Shown: one piece after another, positions 11,701 to 24,164 of the stretch
How the letters are laid out: every line of letters starts with the position of its first letter
Numbering within the stretch: the stretch's first letter is position 1
NCBI GenBank assembly: GCA_944472135.2
Contig: OX235270.1
Span: 142,305,632-142,369,631 of the forward strand
Length of the DNA stretch: 64,000 nucleotides
Origin: Trichobilharzia regenti
Taxonomy: Eukaryota > Platyhelminthes > Trematoda > Strigeidida > Schistosomatidae
Reading direction: 5' to 3'
Translations under genes and position numbers: made by a program
Notes under the pieces: generated by a model
Seen by the model: only the letters and a program-made list of their open reading frames with translations
Databases searched by the model: none
Told to the model about the DNA's origin: nothing

Positions 11701-12565
11701 CACACCAAAATATCAAGGGAGAAATATGAATTTAGCGTATAAGCATCACTCAAAGATGTAAAAAAAATAAATAAAACAACTGAAAAGAACCACATGTACA
11801 CCTTGTCATATGCAAAATAACAAGTAAAGCAGAATCTGAAGTGAAATTCTATAACATACAATAGATGAGAGAATGGAATTATCACAACAAACTTATGATA
11901 ATAAGCAAAACAAAAAAATAAAAAATGAAACAAAATTTTAAAATGGGCGATGCAGTGTACACATTTGAAAGACTGACCGACAAGTATCTACAAGTATATT
12001 AACAGAAAGCGTACTGTTCTGTGATTGAATTAAAAAGTAATTTCTACACTAAGTGTGTCTACTAACTACAACTTGCATGCGGAATCATGCAAGAACAAGA
12101 CGGATTGTTGTAGTGATGTTCTGCTATCATGAAAACTGAATATCAATAATAATTATAAATAATCGACATTATTCCAAGATGAACAGTACTTATAATACAG
12201 AATGGATTTCTCAGCATTTGTCACAATATTGCATCTGATTTATTCAAAATATAAATAAAATTAACCACAGGAATTGGCTTAGATTTACAGTAGGAATAAA
12301 GTGAGAAATTTGCAGAGAACAAGGTGAGAATAATAATTCTAATCATTACTAACAATGGGTTTGTTTCAAACAGTATTGTCGGTTCAGTTTGGAAATTTTA
12401 GCATGTTATAGATTATTGGATCTAGTGTTCTGTTGATATGGCAGTATGGTGAGGGAGAATACAAAATTAACAGTTATAACACAGCTTAAATGATGTTCAC
12501 ACTTATGAGAAAATAAACAAATAAAAAGAAAAAAATTGAGAGAATTATAAATACAAGAAGAACAA
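11701..12565. other. Unassigned AT-rich DNA
   Basis: Nothing recognisable; very AT-rich with poly-A and poly-T strings. Confidence 0.4.
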
Positions 12566-13480
12566 CTAAAATAAAGCTTGGTGGAGTAAGAACGGAGGAA
12601 ATGGTTTATTTAAGTAGTGCAAAGAAAGTTTGCTAGTTAGTTCATGCCTGACACTATTTTCATCACATAAATTACGTGCCGTCAAATATGGTATAGTGGA
12701 ATTTTTATACTTAGATGTATGTGCATAAAGTCTTCTGAAAAGATTTCTTGTTTTACCTGAGGTGATACAAGGCTGGAGCTGCGTGCAAAGTGGATGTTGA
12801 CAGTCTGACAAAATTCCTTTAGAAAATTTATTCCATGAAATTAAGTGCCTGTCAACGGCGATGCCAACGATATGGCCCAATGTGATACCACCCACCCTAC
12901 CGACAGTCTTCAGAGTTCTACGAAGTATTACATAGTCCTTTTTAAGCAATCCAGGAAAGAATAAGCAGGGGTGAACAGTAAAGAAGAATGGGTAAGATGC
13001 ACGAGTTGACCAACTGGAAGAGGAGGGTTAGGTTATGCCTGAGTGCCCCAACTTCATAATGTAAGAAGTCAGAAGAAATATTCTTTTAGAAATCGCTAAG
13101 ACATGGGAAGACTAGGACAGATGAGAAGAAAGAATTATTCCAAGATACTTAATTTAAGACTTGATTTCTATATCAATTTCATCAATTTTGCAACGGTCAT
13201 AGGAACCAACAGCTTCATTTAACTTTTTTTTTACATCGGAAACTGAAATTAACAGTCTGACATTTGAAAGAATTTAGTTTAAGACCATTGAACAAAGACC
13301 AGTTCTGCTGCAGGATACGCCCTGGACAGAGTTACACACTTTATCTTTTATTTATGATTCTCACAGTATCATCGCTTTTAAAGTTTAGAGTCAGACAGCC
13401 AGCATTATTAATAGTATTTATAAGGAGCACTATGCACAACCACAATGTAATTGATCTATAAATTCATCAGGTACACTCAG
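12566..13480 (-). pseudogene. Antisense LINE relic with open C-terminal frame
   Basis: A 127-codon minus frame (12949-12566) reads GHIVGIAVDRHLISWNKF and TSGKTRNLFRRLYAHTSKY, then STIPYLTARNL. This pattern resembles the region after the RT in CR1/jockey-type LINEs, a basic stretch followed by 'N(S)xIPYLT'. The part from 12950 to 13480 aligns with 10450-10890 and 11271-11400 but is broken. I am fairly confident it is LINE-derived and unsure of the clade. Confidence 0.5.
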
Positions 13481-13814
13481 GTAGAAAGTATTAACACACT
13501 TAAAAGTTGAAACTGATTGTCAGATGTTATTATAAGTGAGAAAAACTAGCAGAATTAGAAAATAAGGCTGTCACGTGCAGCCGTCTACCAGACAAGCCAA
13601 TAGGACTCATTATTTGACAAACGTAATAAATTTCTGAGTACACACATTAACAAAAGTAAATGACAGTGTAATAAATTGGTGAAAATAACTAATTTCGTCA
13701 AAACTACTAAAATTGTAATATTCTTTCTTCTCTGGCGTCCTGAGTAGAACATAAGAATTCGACAGTACATTTCCACTGCAGTCCTTTAAAATCAACTCCG
13801 CGATTGTCTATAAG

Positions 13815-14010
13815 CTGTCGTCTCCTCCTCATACGATCTCCTCCATGTCACCATCAGACCAACAGCCAATTCGTCGTTCCCCACTCAAGAGCGATGTCAC
13901 TCCACCGTCTCTCTGGCTTGTATCTAATACATATCCATTTTCTTCTACATATTTTATTTCGTTGGTTCTCATCAGTTGCATACAACCTATGATTTTTGTC
14001 ATCAGTAATC
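13815..14010 (-). mobile_element. RTE-B fragment
   Basis: Nucleotide similarity to the C-terminal coding end of RTE-B (compare 11000-11190 and 35440-35620), on the same strand but diverged. A 40-bp inverted match lies at 15362-15402. Confidence 0.5.
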
Positions 14011-14299
14011 ATATTATAAGAGTGTTACGATGAGGTAAAACATCGGGACGACAAGGTAGCTGAAGTGTAAGTAGTTAGAGAGAATTTTCTAGAAAATTAA
14101 TTGGCATAATTGTTAGTAACAGTTACATAGTTAGAAGATCAAAATTTGGTGTGCAAGAGGTCAGATGAAAAGGTGATGATGTAATATAGTGAGTAGGACT
14201 CATAAAGTCAGGAAAATATTATCGATTATGGAAGTCAAACAAGAAACAAGCCAAGAGACGTATTGAAAAGACAAGCTAATTTATTTTTTTTAATTTTAT

Positions 14300-14480
14300 T
14301 TTTGATTACAGCTTGATTCCACACTGTATTTTTGGTACAAGTATGGAATTTTCAGCGTGGATATTGGTAGCCCAAATTTTGCAGGCCGACCATAGATATC
14401 AGATGTGCGTCCGCAGGGGATTGAACCTCGGATCATTTGCATGGTTGGCGAGAGTCCTAACCACTGTGCTACCGATGCAT
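14300..14480 (-). mobile_element. SINE-E copy
   Basis: Same structure as the copy at 4508-4691: tRNA-like head at the right edge (minus strand), box B GGTTCAATCCC, body with GATATC and a 3' AATCAAAAATAAA tail. It is slightly diverged. Confidence 0.8.
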
Positions 14481-14518
14481 ATATGAAGTTAGAAGATCAA
14501 TAGTTATCGAGGGATGAG

Positions 14519-15320
14519 TCACCAGGGTAACTGGAGTTCAACGGCAGATTCCTTTTGAAACCACAGGTCAGGTTTCAGCAATCTTATTGCGATAGCCTCA
14601 GTAAACCGAAGAAGACTTGAGATGTTTTGTCTGTTAACTATTTTGGATGATGCCAGCGCGTCTACTCTGTGTCCAGTGTCTATCAGTTGTTTGGTAACTG
14701 AAGAGCTTAGATTACTTGGCCCCTTTAACCTGGAACTCCTTGGTACATGTTCGAAGAATCGGACGTAAGTCCTTCTTTGTGTTCTTCCAATGTAAGTGCT
14801 TCCGCACATACATTTGAATTGGTATGTACAGTTGGATGTAACATATGAGGGGTACTTGTAGATCTTTGACTTTATGAACGAGTAAGACGTTCGGAGAAGA
14901 GAGACTAGTTTTGCTACATGATACTTCCTGAACAGTGCTGCGTTTCTTATAATACCATCTCCTTTGAAGTCAAGTTGGATGGGAATTGGCTTCTTGCTGA
15001 CCGTAGATTCATCAGGTTTCTTACGTTCATTCTTAACATATTTGTCAATGAAACTTTGTGGATAACCATTTTCTTTCAAGAAATTTTCAATCACCATTAG
15101 TTCACTGTATAATTAATCTCGTAACAATATTCTTTTCGCTCTAAAGAAAAGCATTTTCACCAGCGTTCGTTTGTAACTTACTGGGCAGAAGCTGTTGAAT
15201 TTCAACTCGAGACGACCTCATGTGACTTTACAAAACATCGACCTCACAAGTGTCGAATCCCACTTTCTCTCCAAATTTGTATCCAGGAAGTGAAAATTAT
15301 CAGTTTCTTCATACTCCAAA
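14519..15320 (-). pseudogene. PLE3: RT end plus GIY-YIG domain
   Basis: A 192-codon open frame (15097-14519) covers the linker and GIY-YIG endonuclease end of a Penelope-like protein. A Cys-rich YQFKCMCGSTYIGRTQRR is followed by the catalytic-helix region FEHVPRS and by SSVTKQLIDTGHRVD, ending LQLPW. Upstream (15100-15310) decayed pieces such as NSFCPVSYKRTLVKML follow the RT domain. The RT catalytic core is missing. PLEs retrotranspose by target-primed reverse transcription with this endonuclease. This copy cannot do so alone. Confidence 0.85.
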
Positions 15321-15402
15321 ATGAAAATGATATTCTTATGCCTGTTAATGAGAGAAATTACAGGTTGTATGCAATTGGTGAGAACCAACGAAATAAAATG
15401 GA

Positions 15403-15790
15403 TCCATGTTATTCTGAGCCAATGTTTGTTCTTTCTTTGCTCAAATAGGTTCTTGGTGGGTTCGTTGCCAGGTAGTGTTCTTTGTTGTTAATCCTTTTTG
15501 GTCAATAATCTAATCTTCACCTTGCAGCAAAAGCACTAGGCTGTTTGAAATGTGTTTTGTGACGCACTCACCAAGCCTTGGGACTACGTTAGAATAACTG
15601 GTCTGATATTAATGTTAAAAATTCAGATATTAATATTTATACTGAGTGCAGAAGATTTTCACATTGATTTCAGATCAATGGAGGTGTGGTTTGTTTTTCC
15701 CATCTTCATCTGTAGTTGGAACGATGCTGCCTAGATCAGTGAAAGAAAGCAGTTCCTTTGATGGTGATTGGTCGTCATTGTTGTTGGTTA
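15403..15790 (-). mobile_element. RTE-B fragment
   Basis: Nucleotide similarity to 37250-37730 in the part of the RTE-B coding region upstream of the C-terminus. It contains no usable frame and abuts the PLE that begins near 15791. Confidence 0.5.
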
Positions 15791-17790
15791 ACTATCTTCC
15801 TAGTAGAATGTATGGTACTATTAAAATACACAAGTCAGGTAACCCCATACGACCAACAGTAGATTGCAGAAATACCCCTACTTATGAATTATCAAAACAC
15901 TTAGCTCTAATATTATGCTCCATTAGAAATCGTTCAAACTCTGGACTAACTAACTAATTCATACGAGATGAAAAACAAACTAAATGACATTCAACTAGAG
16001 AATGATGAAAAAATGGTTAGTTTTGATATAACTAGTCTTTATACTAATATACCAGTCAATATGGCTTTGGAAGCAGTTAAAAAAGAACTAACTGCGGATC
16101 CTGAACTCAATCATAGGACAAAGCTGCCCATTGAACAAATTATTTTAGGGATTCAGTTATGCCTCACATCTACTATCTTTAAATTCCAAGGTAAAATATA
16201 TAGACAAACAGAAGGTAGAGCAATGGGATGGATCACCAATATCCCCTATTGTAGCAGACATTTATAAACAGCTGGGAAAACAGTGCCCTCAATACATTTA
16301 ATCCTACTCCAAAAATATGGTGGAGATATGTGGATGACACTTTCACACACAGTGTTAAAAACAGAACATATCTCTAGCTTCTTGACACACATAAACTCAC
16401 TAGTCGAGGGAATAAAATTCACATTTGAATCGGAAAATGAACAAGGAGAAATAGCCATGATGTTAGATTATAAAATAAAACGAATAGAAGAAAGTAAACT
16501 AAACATTAGCGTTTAATAAGAAAGCCAACGCATTCAGCTAACAGATATTTAGACTTAAATTCATCTCATCCGTTATCTGTCTGTTAAGACAGGCTTAGTT
16601 AAGTATCTAACGAATGGAACAGTAGCACCAAGTAGCACAAGAGAAGACCTAAATTATCAAGTAAAACAGATAGAAGAGGCATTGGTGTTAAATAGCTATC
16701 CTTTGAAATTCATTAGTAGGATTGGAAAAGGCCAAAAGGAAAATAAAAATAATTGTGAAACTAGCAATGATAACATAAATAAGAGAGAATATAAGTCATC
16801 CACTGTTATACCATATAAGGAGAGGACATCTGAGGTTTTATGTAGGATTCTGAATAAAGCAGGAATTAGAGTGGCATTCAAACCCATAAAATCACTCAGA
16901 TAGGACAAGATGTGTAGGTTAAAGGACCCTGTCGGTTGACCCAATTAGACATAATAATATAATTTACAAAATACCCTGAAATGACTGTGAGTTAAGTCAA
17001 CTACATGGGTAAGTCAAACTAGTAGGTCAGGGATAGTCAGATTATCAGAACATAAGAATTCAGCTAATGTAAGAATAGTTGACCCCACCCGAGAAGATAA
17101 GTAATTTAGTAAAAAACTCAGCACTACATTGCACTGCATGCATTAACACATAACCACACAATAGGGTTAACATTCCAAAAAGTAATCTAAGTAGGTGGAG
17201 AGAGAGGGAGAGGTTGACCAATGAATCCCTGTTTATTCAGTCTACACCCAACACATGTAATAGGAATGACTCGTCACTCATACTGGAAATATGGAAAATT
17301 CTACTACCAATCAAATTACGCGATGAAAAATAATGGAATTATATAAGAGAAGTTAGAAAGTTGTGTGAGTAGTGCCTTGATATGATTATGAACAGTAAAT
17401 AGAATTGTAGTGAATTGCAGTGCATCGGTAGTATAGCGGTTAGAACGTTTGCCGACCATGCATATGGTCCGGGGTTCGACCCCCGACCGGCGCGCTCCTT
17501 TACCTCACTGAGCCAGAAATAGTCCTGGTAAAGAGGAAAGGTTGAGCATGAGGTTAGGAACCCCATCCTGTAAAAATTAAACACTGCTACAGAAACTTCA
17601 AGCCACTAGCCTGGAGCCCTATGTTCCACTGGGAACGTGAAGGAAAAATTATTTTATTTATTATTAAAAAGAATTGTGCTCGAAACGTGGTCATCAGTAA
17701 ACACTACTGTATAACACTATGAGACTTTATCAAAACAAATTTTACTCATAATGGAAGTATCTTCCTCATCTTTGTCTAATGTGTGTTCAC
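15791..17790 (+). pseudogene. PLE2: decayed RT-GIY-YIG element
   Basis: Frames in order are RMYGTIKIHKSGNPIRPTVD (15810), MVSFDITSLYTNIPVN (16010, with the first RT aspartate region), the YVDD catalytic motif near 16325 (WWRYVDDTFTHS), the post-RT segment (LDYKIKRIEESK) and a broken GIY-YIG region from about 16950 (IYKIP, YMGKS). There are several stops and frameshifts. Its end region from about 16925 is duplicated at 26880-27460 and contains the SINE-B at 17409-17669. Confidence 0.8.
17409..17669 (+). mobile_element. SINE-B insertion in PLE2
   Basis: A tRNA-like head (box A-like TAGTATAGCGG, box B GGTTCGACCCC) is followed by the SINE-B body and the tail GCCCTATGTTCCACTGGGAA. Target duplications AGAATTGT lie at 17401-17408 and 17670-17677. 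The uninterrupted site exists in the paralogous PLE end at 27331-27360. Confidence 0.9.
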
Positions 17791-18149
17791 CTGAAGTTCT
17801 GTCTTCTCTGTAGACTTCTTGATTTTCATCTTTAGGTCTTTGAGTCTGTATGTCACTAAACATGAGTCATCTCAGCAAAGTCCAGATCTTTTAGAATCTT
17901 CTAATCAATCCAACATATACCATCCTTCTCGCACCGAGGCACGGTCTACTGTATTATTCAGTTGATCATAATCAGGAATATACCTTGTATATATATGAGA
18001 TACTTCATGAGTAGTCTGCCTTAGAAGTTCATCAAATTAACTATCAACAAATATGCCTGACTACTGTAATAATTTCATACAAAATAAGGTAATGAAGAAT
18101 ATTTTTGAGGAGGAGGAGGAGGAGGGGGAGTTTATCTGTAATCTGTCGA

Positions 18150-18725
18150 GTTTGAAGTTAAAATGGGATTGTACTGGAAGCGCTTTCTCTTGGATTTAAC
18201 CTTTAAGTCCCGAATAACTTTATCAAAAGAACTTATGTGGTGGCTCATTTCAAAAACTTATTCTATCAACTGAATAACCTTACTGCGGTTGATGATAACA
18301 AAAAGAGCTGGTTCAAATCAAAGCTGATCGACGTTGCAAATCAATACCTCATTTCACCAACATCATATTCCAAAATCCACTCTGAAGAGCATTAAATAGC
18401 ATCGAAAGCTCCAAAAAACAATGGCCAAACTGTTCTATTGCAGCCTGAAAAAGGCTCACGGATGGTGCTGATGAACAAAAATGACTACATCACAAAGATG
18501 AAAACTGTGTGTCAAATGACCCGTTGAGGTTTAAGGTTGACAGTTGCCAGAAAGACGACGAATTAGAGGGAATTAAGAAAACTATAAAACTAAATTTTTC
18601 GAATTTTTGTGTAGTTACCATTGATGAATTGATCATGAACAATAAGTTGTATTCGAAAGGCGTTGTCATCCAATAAATAATACTATTGCGCACCGTGTGA
18701 TACATCGAATAAACAAATTAATATG
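18150..18725 (+). pseudogene. PLE fragment with internal deletion
   Basis: The left part encodes strings of the PLE N-terminal region, for example QPEKGSRMVLMNKNDYITKM in broken frames (compare KPDKGSGVVVMDRNDYKTKM at 21950). From about 18535 it jumps to a PLE 3' end similar to 58085-58265. RT and endonuclease are absent. Confidence 0.65.
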
Positions 18726-19280
18726 AAATTACACACTACTACAGTACCCAAGTTTTACAAATCTATGAGTTTCAGCTTAGTTTGAGGATCCTTCTATAGT
18801 TACATGTCGAGAAATTGTAATTTTGTTCTAGTTAATTCAAGGAACTACTAAAGAATCAAACGGCTACTATTAGCTAGATTACACATTACAATTGAAAGTT
18901 CAGTGAAGCCTTACAGGTGAAGACAAGAGTGAGACAAAGCTGTCTATTATCACATACGATATTATTGATTATGGTGAACTGAATAATACGGAGTGTGTAT
19001 GTGTGTGTTTGTCTGATTGAGAGGAATGAAATACGTTGGAATGACAAGTAGACTAATAGAAGATCTGGACCTTTGCTGAGATGATTTATGTCTAATGTCG
19101 TACAAACTCGAAAACCTAAAGACAAAAATCATTAAGTTAACAGAGAACACAGAAGTGATGCAGGTAAAAACAAAAACTACAAGCACCAATCACCATCGAC
19201 GGTGGAAATTAGAAGAAATCGGATGTGGAAACGTGAACTACCTACTGTACTTCTGTGTTAAGCTCTATGTTGAGACGAAT
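18726..19280. other. Unassigned DNA
   Basis: Nothing recognisable. Confidence 0.4.
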
Positions 19281-19282
19281 CA

Positions 19283-19311
19283 GTCAATATATATATATAT
19301 ATATATATATA
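19283..19311. repeat. (TA)n microsatellite
   Basis: Alternating TA run. Open frames reading YIYIYI here are artefacts of it. Confidence 0.9.
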
Positions 19312-19419
19312 TTCGATTCCTTGAGTTGCGAGAGGAACACAGGACTTCGACTCTCAGTATCGATATTGTTTTCACGTGGTGGAATTGTTAACATTACGCC
19401 AAAATTTTCTTTCTTTTCG

Positions 19420-20060
19420 GATTTCGATAAGGAAAGAAAGACGAAATTTGCAGTATGAAATATTATCATTCCATTTCACAGGTCCTCGTCTGCTGCACAA
19501 CTCTATCTGAAATTACAATGGTTAAATAGATGGTAATAACATACTTTAATGTTTAAGTGGTAGTAGAGAAGAGATACTATAAAATTGACTCATCCAAAAT
19601 GAAAGCATTACAATTATTTACAAACGATTTAAACCAGACTTATGCATACAGGAAGAGAGTGTGATTAACCCCTAACTCCCTTGGTAACTGAATTTTGATT
19701 ACATTAATTAGTTATCTAATTCAGTGATCTGAACTCACTGAACAAATTTCAACCTTATGAACTGTAACCGTTTTTGTTTTTTGAGTCGCTATGTGAACCT
19801 ACAAGCTAACACTGTTCTGTTAATCATTTTTCTCTGTTTTCTCTCTTACCCCTCCCCCTCTTTTCAACTTTAAAAGCGCATAAATTTTATAGTATCTCTT
19901 CTCTACTTCCACTCAAACATTAAAGTATGTTATTGTCATCTATAAAACCATTGTAATTTCAGGTAGTGGTGGGCAGCTGATGAGAACCTGCGGAATAGAA
20001 TGACGATATCATCTTATAATGCGAATTTCGTCTTCTTTTCTTTATAGAAATTTATCAAGG
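19420..20060. repeat. Inverted repeat, arms about 165 bp
   Basis: Arms at about 19420-19590 and 19888-20060 are reverse complements with moderate divergence, separated by about 300 bp of T-rich DNA. Shared strings include ACATACTTTAATGTTT and AGAGAAGAGATACTATA. It could be a MITE-like element or two opposite copies of one repeat. No ORF was seen. Confidence 0.75.
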
Positions 20061-20187
20061 GAACCAAATTTATGAAGTTTCTCCGGATTTATTGCTGATT
20101 AGTAAACTAGGGGGTTTTAAGAGTGCTTCGGCCGGACGTTGAACCCGGAACGTGGTTACGGTTGGCAAAGATTACATCAATGGAGCG

Positions 20188-20189
<2 letters not shown>

Positions 20190-20231
<42 letters not shown>
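20190..20231. repeat. (TA)n microsatellite
   Basis: Long alternating TA run, just after a weak tRNA-like string (box B-like GGGTTCAACGTC on the minus strand). Confidence 0.9.
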
Positions 20232-20232
<1 letters not shown>

Positions 20233-20571
20233 AGAACTCACTAAATTAAGGAATTGGCGTGATTAAAACATTCCTGTAAAAAGATGGAGGCTTGAATTTT
20301 TTCTATTGTAGCTTCTAAGAGTTTGATTAAAGTAAACTAAATGTGTGTTTATTTCGCGCGCACAGCATACGAAACAACACAAAGATATTCCAGTTGTATA
20401 GGAGAAAATGAAAACACTTTCAAAATAACCGAATATAGCATCTGAAATGGTTACAGTGTTTCTTTAAACACGCTAAACACGAAATTACGAAAGGCCCTGT
20501 ACAACATCAACTACCTGAGGGCCATTATATGGTATATGCCAAAACAAAGCTTGCGTTTGAGTGAGAGTCAC

Positions 20572-20740
20572 TTGAACTGACTGACTGATTTGAACATAGA
20601 AACTTTGCAGCAGTTCGAGTCACCACACTCCATGTAGCACACAAAGTAAGGGAAGAAAGTAAAAAGAAATGCAAAACAGAGATATGAGGCAAAAAGAATA
20701 GTAATATCGAAGATCAATATAGTTTTATTGGATATTATAA
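20572..20740 (-). mobile_element. LINE-A 3' end, outer layer (left part)
   Basis: Antisense LINE-A 3' UTR: CATAGAAACTTTGC and CACTCCATGTAGCACACAAAG are shared with other copies. It is cut by the solo LTR at 20741 and resumes at 24420. Confidence 0.8.
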
Positions 20741-21300
20741 TGTGGTGAGAGCCGGCTGCTAGCCAAATTGGTAGACAGGAATTTACGTCAATGTTTACGT
20801 CCCCGATATTGGTCGTGAGAAAAATAAGAACAAAGACAGATTCAATAACCAACCACAGCAGACTTTGCGTAAGCGGTTACAGTTAGCATATAGATGATCT
20901 GACATTCGAGAAACAGCCACAAAGAGATGAAAGATTAACTATCAGTGAGAAACAACCAATCAGAAGACTGTGTTTTTCTGCTAACAATAATCTATAATAA
21001 TAATTGATGTACATGAAAATCTATAAATATGTGTTGATTTCGTTAATTTTGATTGCGTTATTGGAAGACGGAGACTATCTGAAAAATGTGATGTATTAGC
21101 GCTATACATTTCGAACAATCTGATCACACATTTACTTGAGAAGTCAATATATATAGAAAGGTTAAATTGAACAAAGTGGGAGAAAAGGAATTAAGAATAA
21201 TTAACACAAACATTTGGTAATCCAATCAAATAAGGATTACCAAGGTAGGTTAAGAGTAATAACAAACTGTTTTTGAATACACAAAATAGCATCTGAGAAG

Positions 21301-24164
21301 GTGAAATTGGATTTTTACAAAACTTGTCTCTCAAGTCACACATTCCCGAAAGCATTTTACAAATCTCTTCGATCTTCTAAACTTCAACCAAATATTTCAA
21401 ATCTTATTCGCCTTACGAAATCTCACATTGACAGTTCTAATGAGAAGTTATGTGGATTGATTGAACTCCATTTATCATCATCAAATATATTGTCTGATAT
21501 CTCCATAATCTGCCAAATCAAGTTCATTAATTTTTGTAGTTCTGCCGTTAATAAGACGAAAGAGAATACTAGATTGAAACTGCTTGGATCCGGTACCTCT
21601 GACTTTGAATTAAACCAATTCCCATTAAATCCTGATAAGTATATGACAAATCTGTCATCGGTTGAACTTTTATAAAATGAAAAGGAGGTGTTATCACTTG
21701 GTTTCAATTTTTCTATCCCATTAAGCAATATTTCGGACTTAGCAATTGATTCTCAGTTTGAAAATTTGTATGATCAGTTGAGTTCTCTAACTCCTTCCTC
21801 GACAGATGACCAAAGTTGGTTGAAAGATAAATTTGTAGATGTTGCACACCAATTCCGTAATTCAAGTCGGAAACAAAGAAGCATTTTAACATCAACTCAT
21901 TTTAAAGCCCTAAAGGAATTACGTAACAGATCCGATATAGTTATTTTGAAACCTGACAAAGGATCTGGTGTAGTTGTAATGGACAGAAATGATTATAAAA
22001 CAAAAATGTTATCCATCCTCCCTAATGAGAAAAGCAAATTCATAGCCAATGTTCCTTCGGATGATATCAGACAATTGGAAGGAAAAGTAAATTCTCACTT
22101 AGTAAAACTTCATGGCATGGACGTTATCGAAAAACAGGAATTTAATTCATTGAAGCCCATGGGATCTGATTTTCCAAACCTCTATGGACTACCTAAAATT
22201 CATAACGTTGACAATCCATTACGTCCAATTCTTTCAATGTGTAACTCTCCTACACATAAACTAGCAAAATGGTTAGCAGATATTTTGTTATGTACTCGTC
22301 GCTAAATTATTGTTATGGTCTGGTCGAGAAACTAATAGTCCTGACGCGAGAAGGCGGAAATCAGAAGACCACTAGGTTTGCGATGATACTTCTATTGTCC
22401 AACACGAGGAGACGAAAATAAATGGTCTCACACCAAAGTGATAAGTAAGTAAAGTAAAGTAGTTGTAAAGTAATTCACACAAATTGTGAATGCGAATATA
22501 TATAAATGTTCCAGACAAAGCGTGGGAAAAATCATTAGACAGTCTTAACATGAATGGCTAATTATAATGGAGTGTCGATCCAAATATACATAGCGAATAT
22601 AGCAGGCATGTGAACAACCATATATGGATATATGTCACCAAGCAACGGACTGTCAACAAACACTCATATTATATATAATATAATATAAGGAGAATATACA
22701 TTGATAAAGGAGACAAGTTCACACAAGTGAAATTGTCACAGACTAAGCGAGCAAACAGAAAGAGACCAACATACACACACACATATATATATATATATAA
22801 ATATGTGGATACATTTCATATTTTAATCTCAGTGCGCAATGAATTATGTAAGTTTATTTTGAAAGGTACATTTGAACTTGTTGACTGTCTTGTAGGGATG
22901 AACATAAAAGATAGGAAAATGTATTCATTTGATGTTAATTCTTTGTTTACTAATGTACCATTGATTAAGACTGTTGATATTCTTTTTGACTATATATCTT
23001 CTAGTTGTTTTTCATTCCCTTTCCCATTAACTCATTTGAAAGATTTATTATGTACTGACATCGTCCGATTCACGTTTGAAGGAGAACATTTCTGACAAGT
23101 GGATGGCGTTGCTATGGGGAGTCCATTAGGACCTTTGTTAGCGGACGTTTACATGTCTTATGTTGAAAACTTATCTCTGGATTTAATTCCTGAATTGCCC
23201 TTCTATAGGAGATATGAAGATGATATCATTTTGATATGCGACGATCATGAAAATGCGAGTCGCCTATTAGACAGACTTAACTCTGTACAAAATCATATTC
23301 GTCTTACATGAAAGGAAGAAAGTCGTAACCAGCTAGCACTTTTAGACATACTTCTGAGTAGAAGAAATGATGGCTCAACAAGACGATCTATCTACAGAAA
23401 GCCCACTTCGACAGGGCAATACCTTAATTTTCGCAGCTTCTGTCCATTACAGTATAAGAGAGGCTTGGTGAAGTGTCTATTTAAGAGGATTCAGCGTATT
23501 TGCACGGTTGATGTTATGGACAAAGAAAACGAAATACTGATGGATACTCCTGTTGAAAACGGATATCCTTTGAAATTTTTAAACAGGTGTAGAAGTCAAC
23601 TAGTCTCTAAACCTACAATCCATACCGTCCCTAAGGAAAAGACTTTCATCCAATTACCATATAACGGGGAAATAAACAGTAGGATTGTGAGACAAAGGTT
23701 GAATTCAATCATCCGTAGAACCTACTATGCAGCCCAGCTTGTAATTGTGGAAAAAGCTAAAAATATGCTTCACTGTAAACCTCAAAAGTGCACAAGTGAT
23801 TATGTCACATCCCACACAATTTACCAATTTTCGTGTGTGTGTGTGTGTGGACATACATACATGGGGAGGAGTAATTGCGCTTTGCACGTGAGGGTGGGGG
23901 CGAGAGCATATCCCAGAATGGTTAGAAAAACAGATGAATTGTGACAAGCCAATAGATGCAGGTGTCAGACTACTAACCTCGTCTATAGCTAAACATCTAA
24001 TCGAGATGAACCATGAGATTGATGTTAACTCAGACTTTAAGGTCATCTATAAAAACGGTCAAGGGCGTTTACTGAAATACGCTAAGGCCATAGCTATTCA
24101 TACACTTAAGCCCCCCTTGTGTATTCAAAAACAGTTTGTTATTACTCTTAACCTACCTTGGTAA
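21301..24164 (+). pseudogene. PLE1 RT plus GIY-YIG coding region, disrupted
   Basis: Order along the element: the N-terminal domain (21301-22305) with an in-frame TAA at 21673; a conserved ILKPDKGSGVVVMDRNDY segment; KIHNVDNPLRPILSMC; an insertion of unrelated DNA (22306-22790); then RT motifs YSFDVNSLFTNVP (22925) and GVAMGSPLGPLLADVYMSY (23105). The catalytic motif reads YEDD (23215), where YVDD is usual. The GIY-YIG segment YQFSCVCVCGHTYMGRS (23820) is expanded by a (GT)n run in its Cys-rich part. The end is LNLPW. Further stops lie at 23093 and 23309, with a frameshift near 23940. RT makes cDNA at a nick made by the GIY-YIG nuclease; this copy is inactive. Confidence 0.85.
22306..22790. 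other. Insert of unknown origin inside PLE1
   Basis: About 485 bp interrupts the PLE frame between the N-terminal domain and the first RT motifs. It is AT-rich with (TA)n and (CA)n strings near its right end. I found no coding or element match and no clear target duplication. It could be a decayed LTR or satellite piece. Confidence 0.5.
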
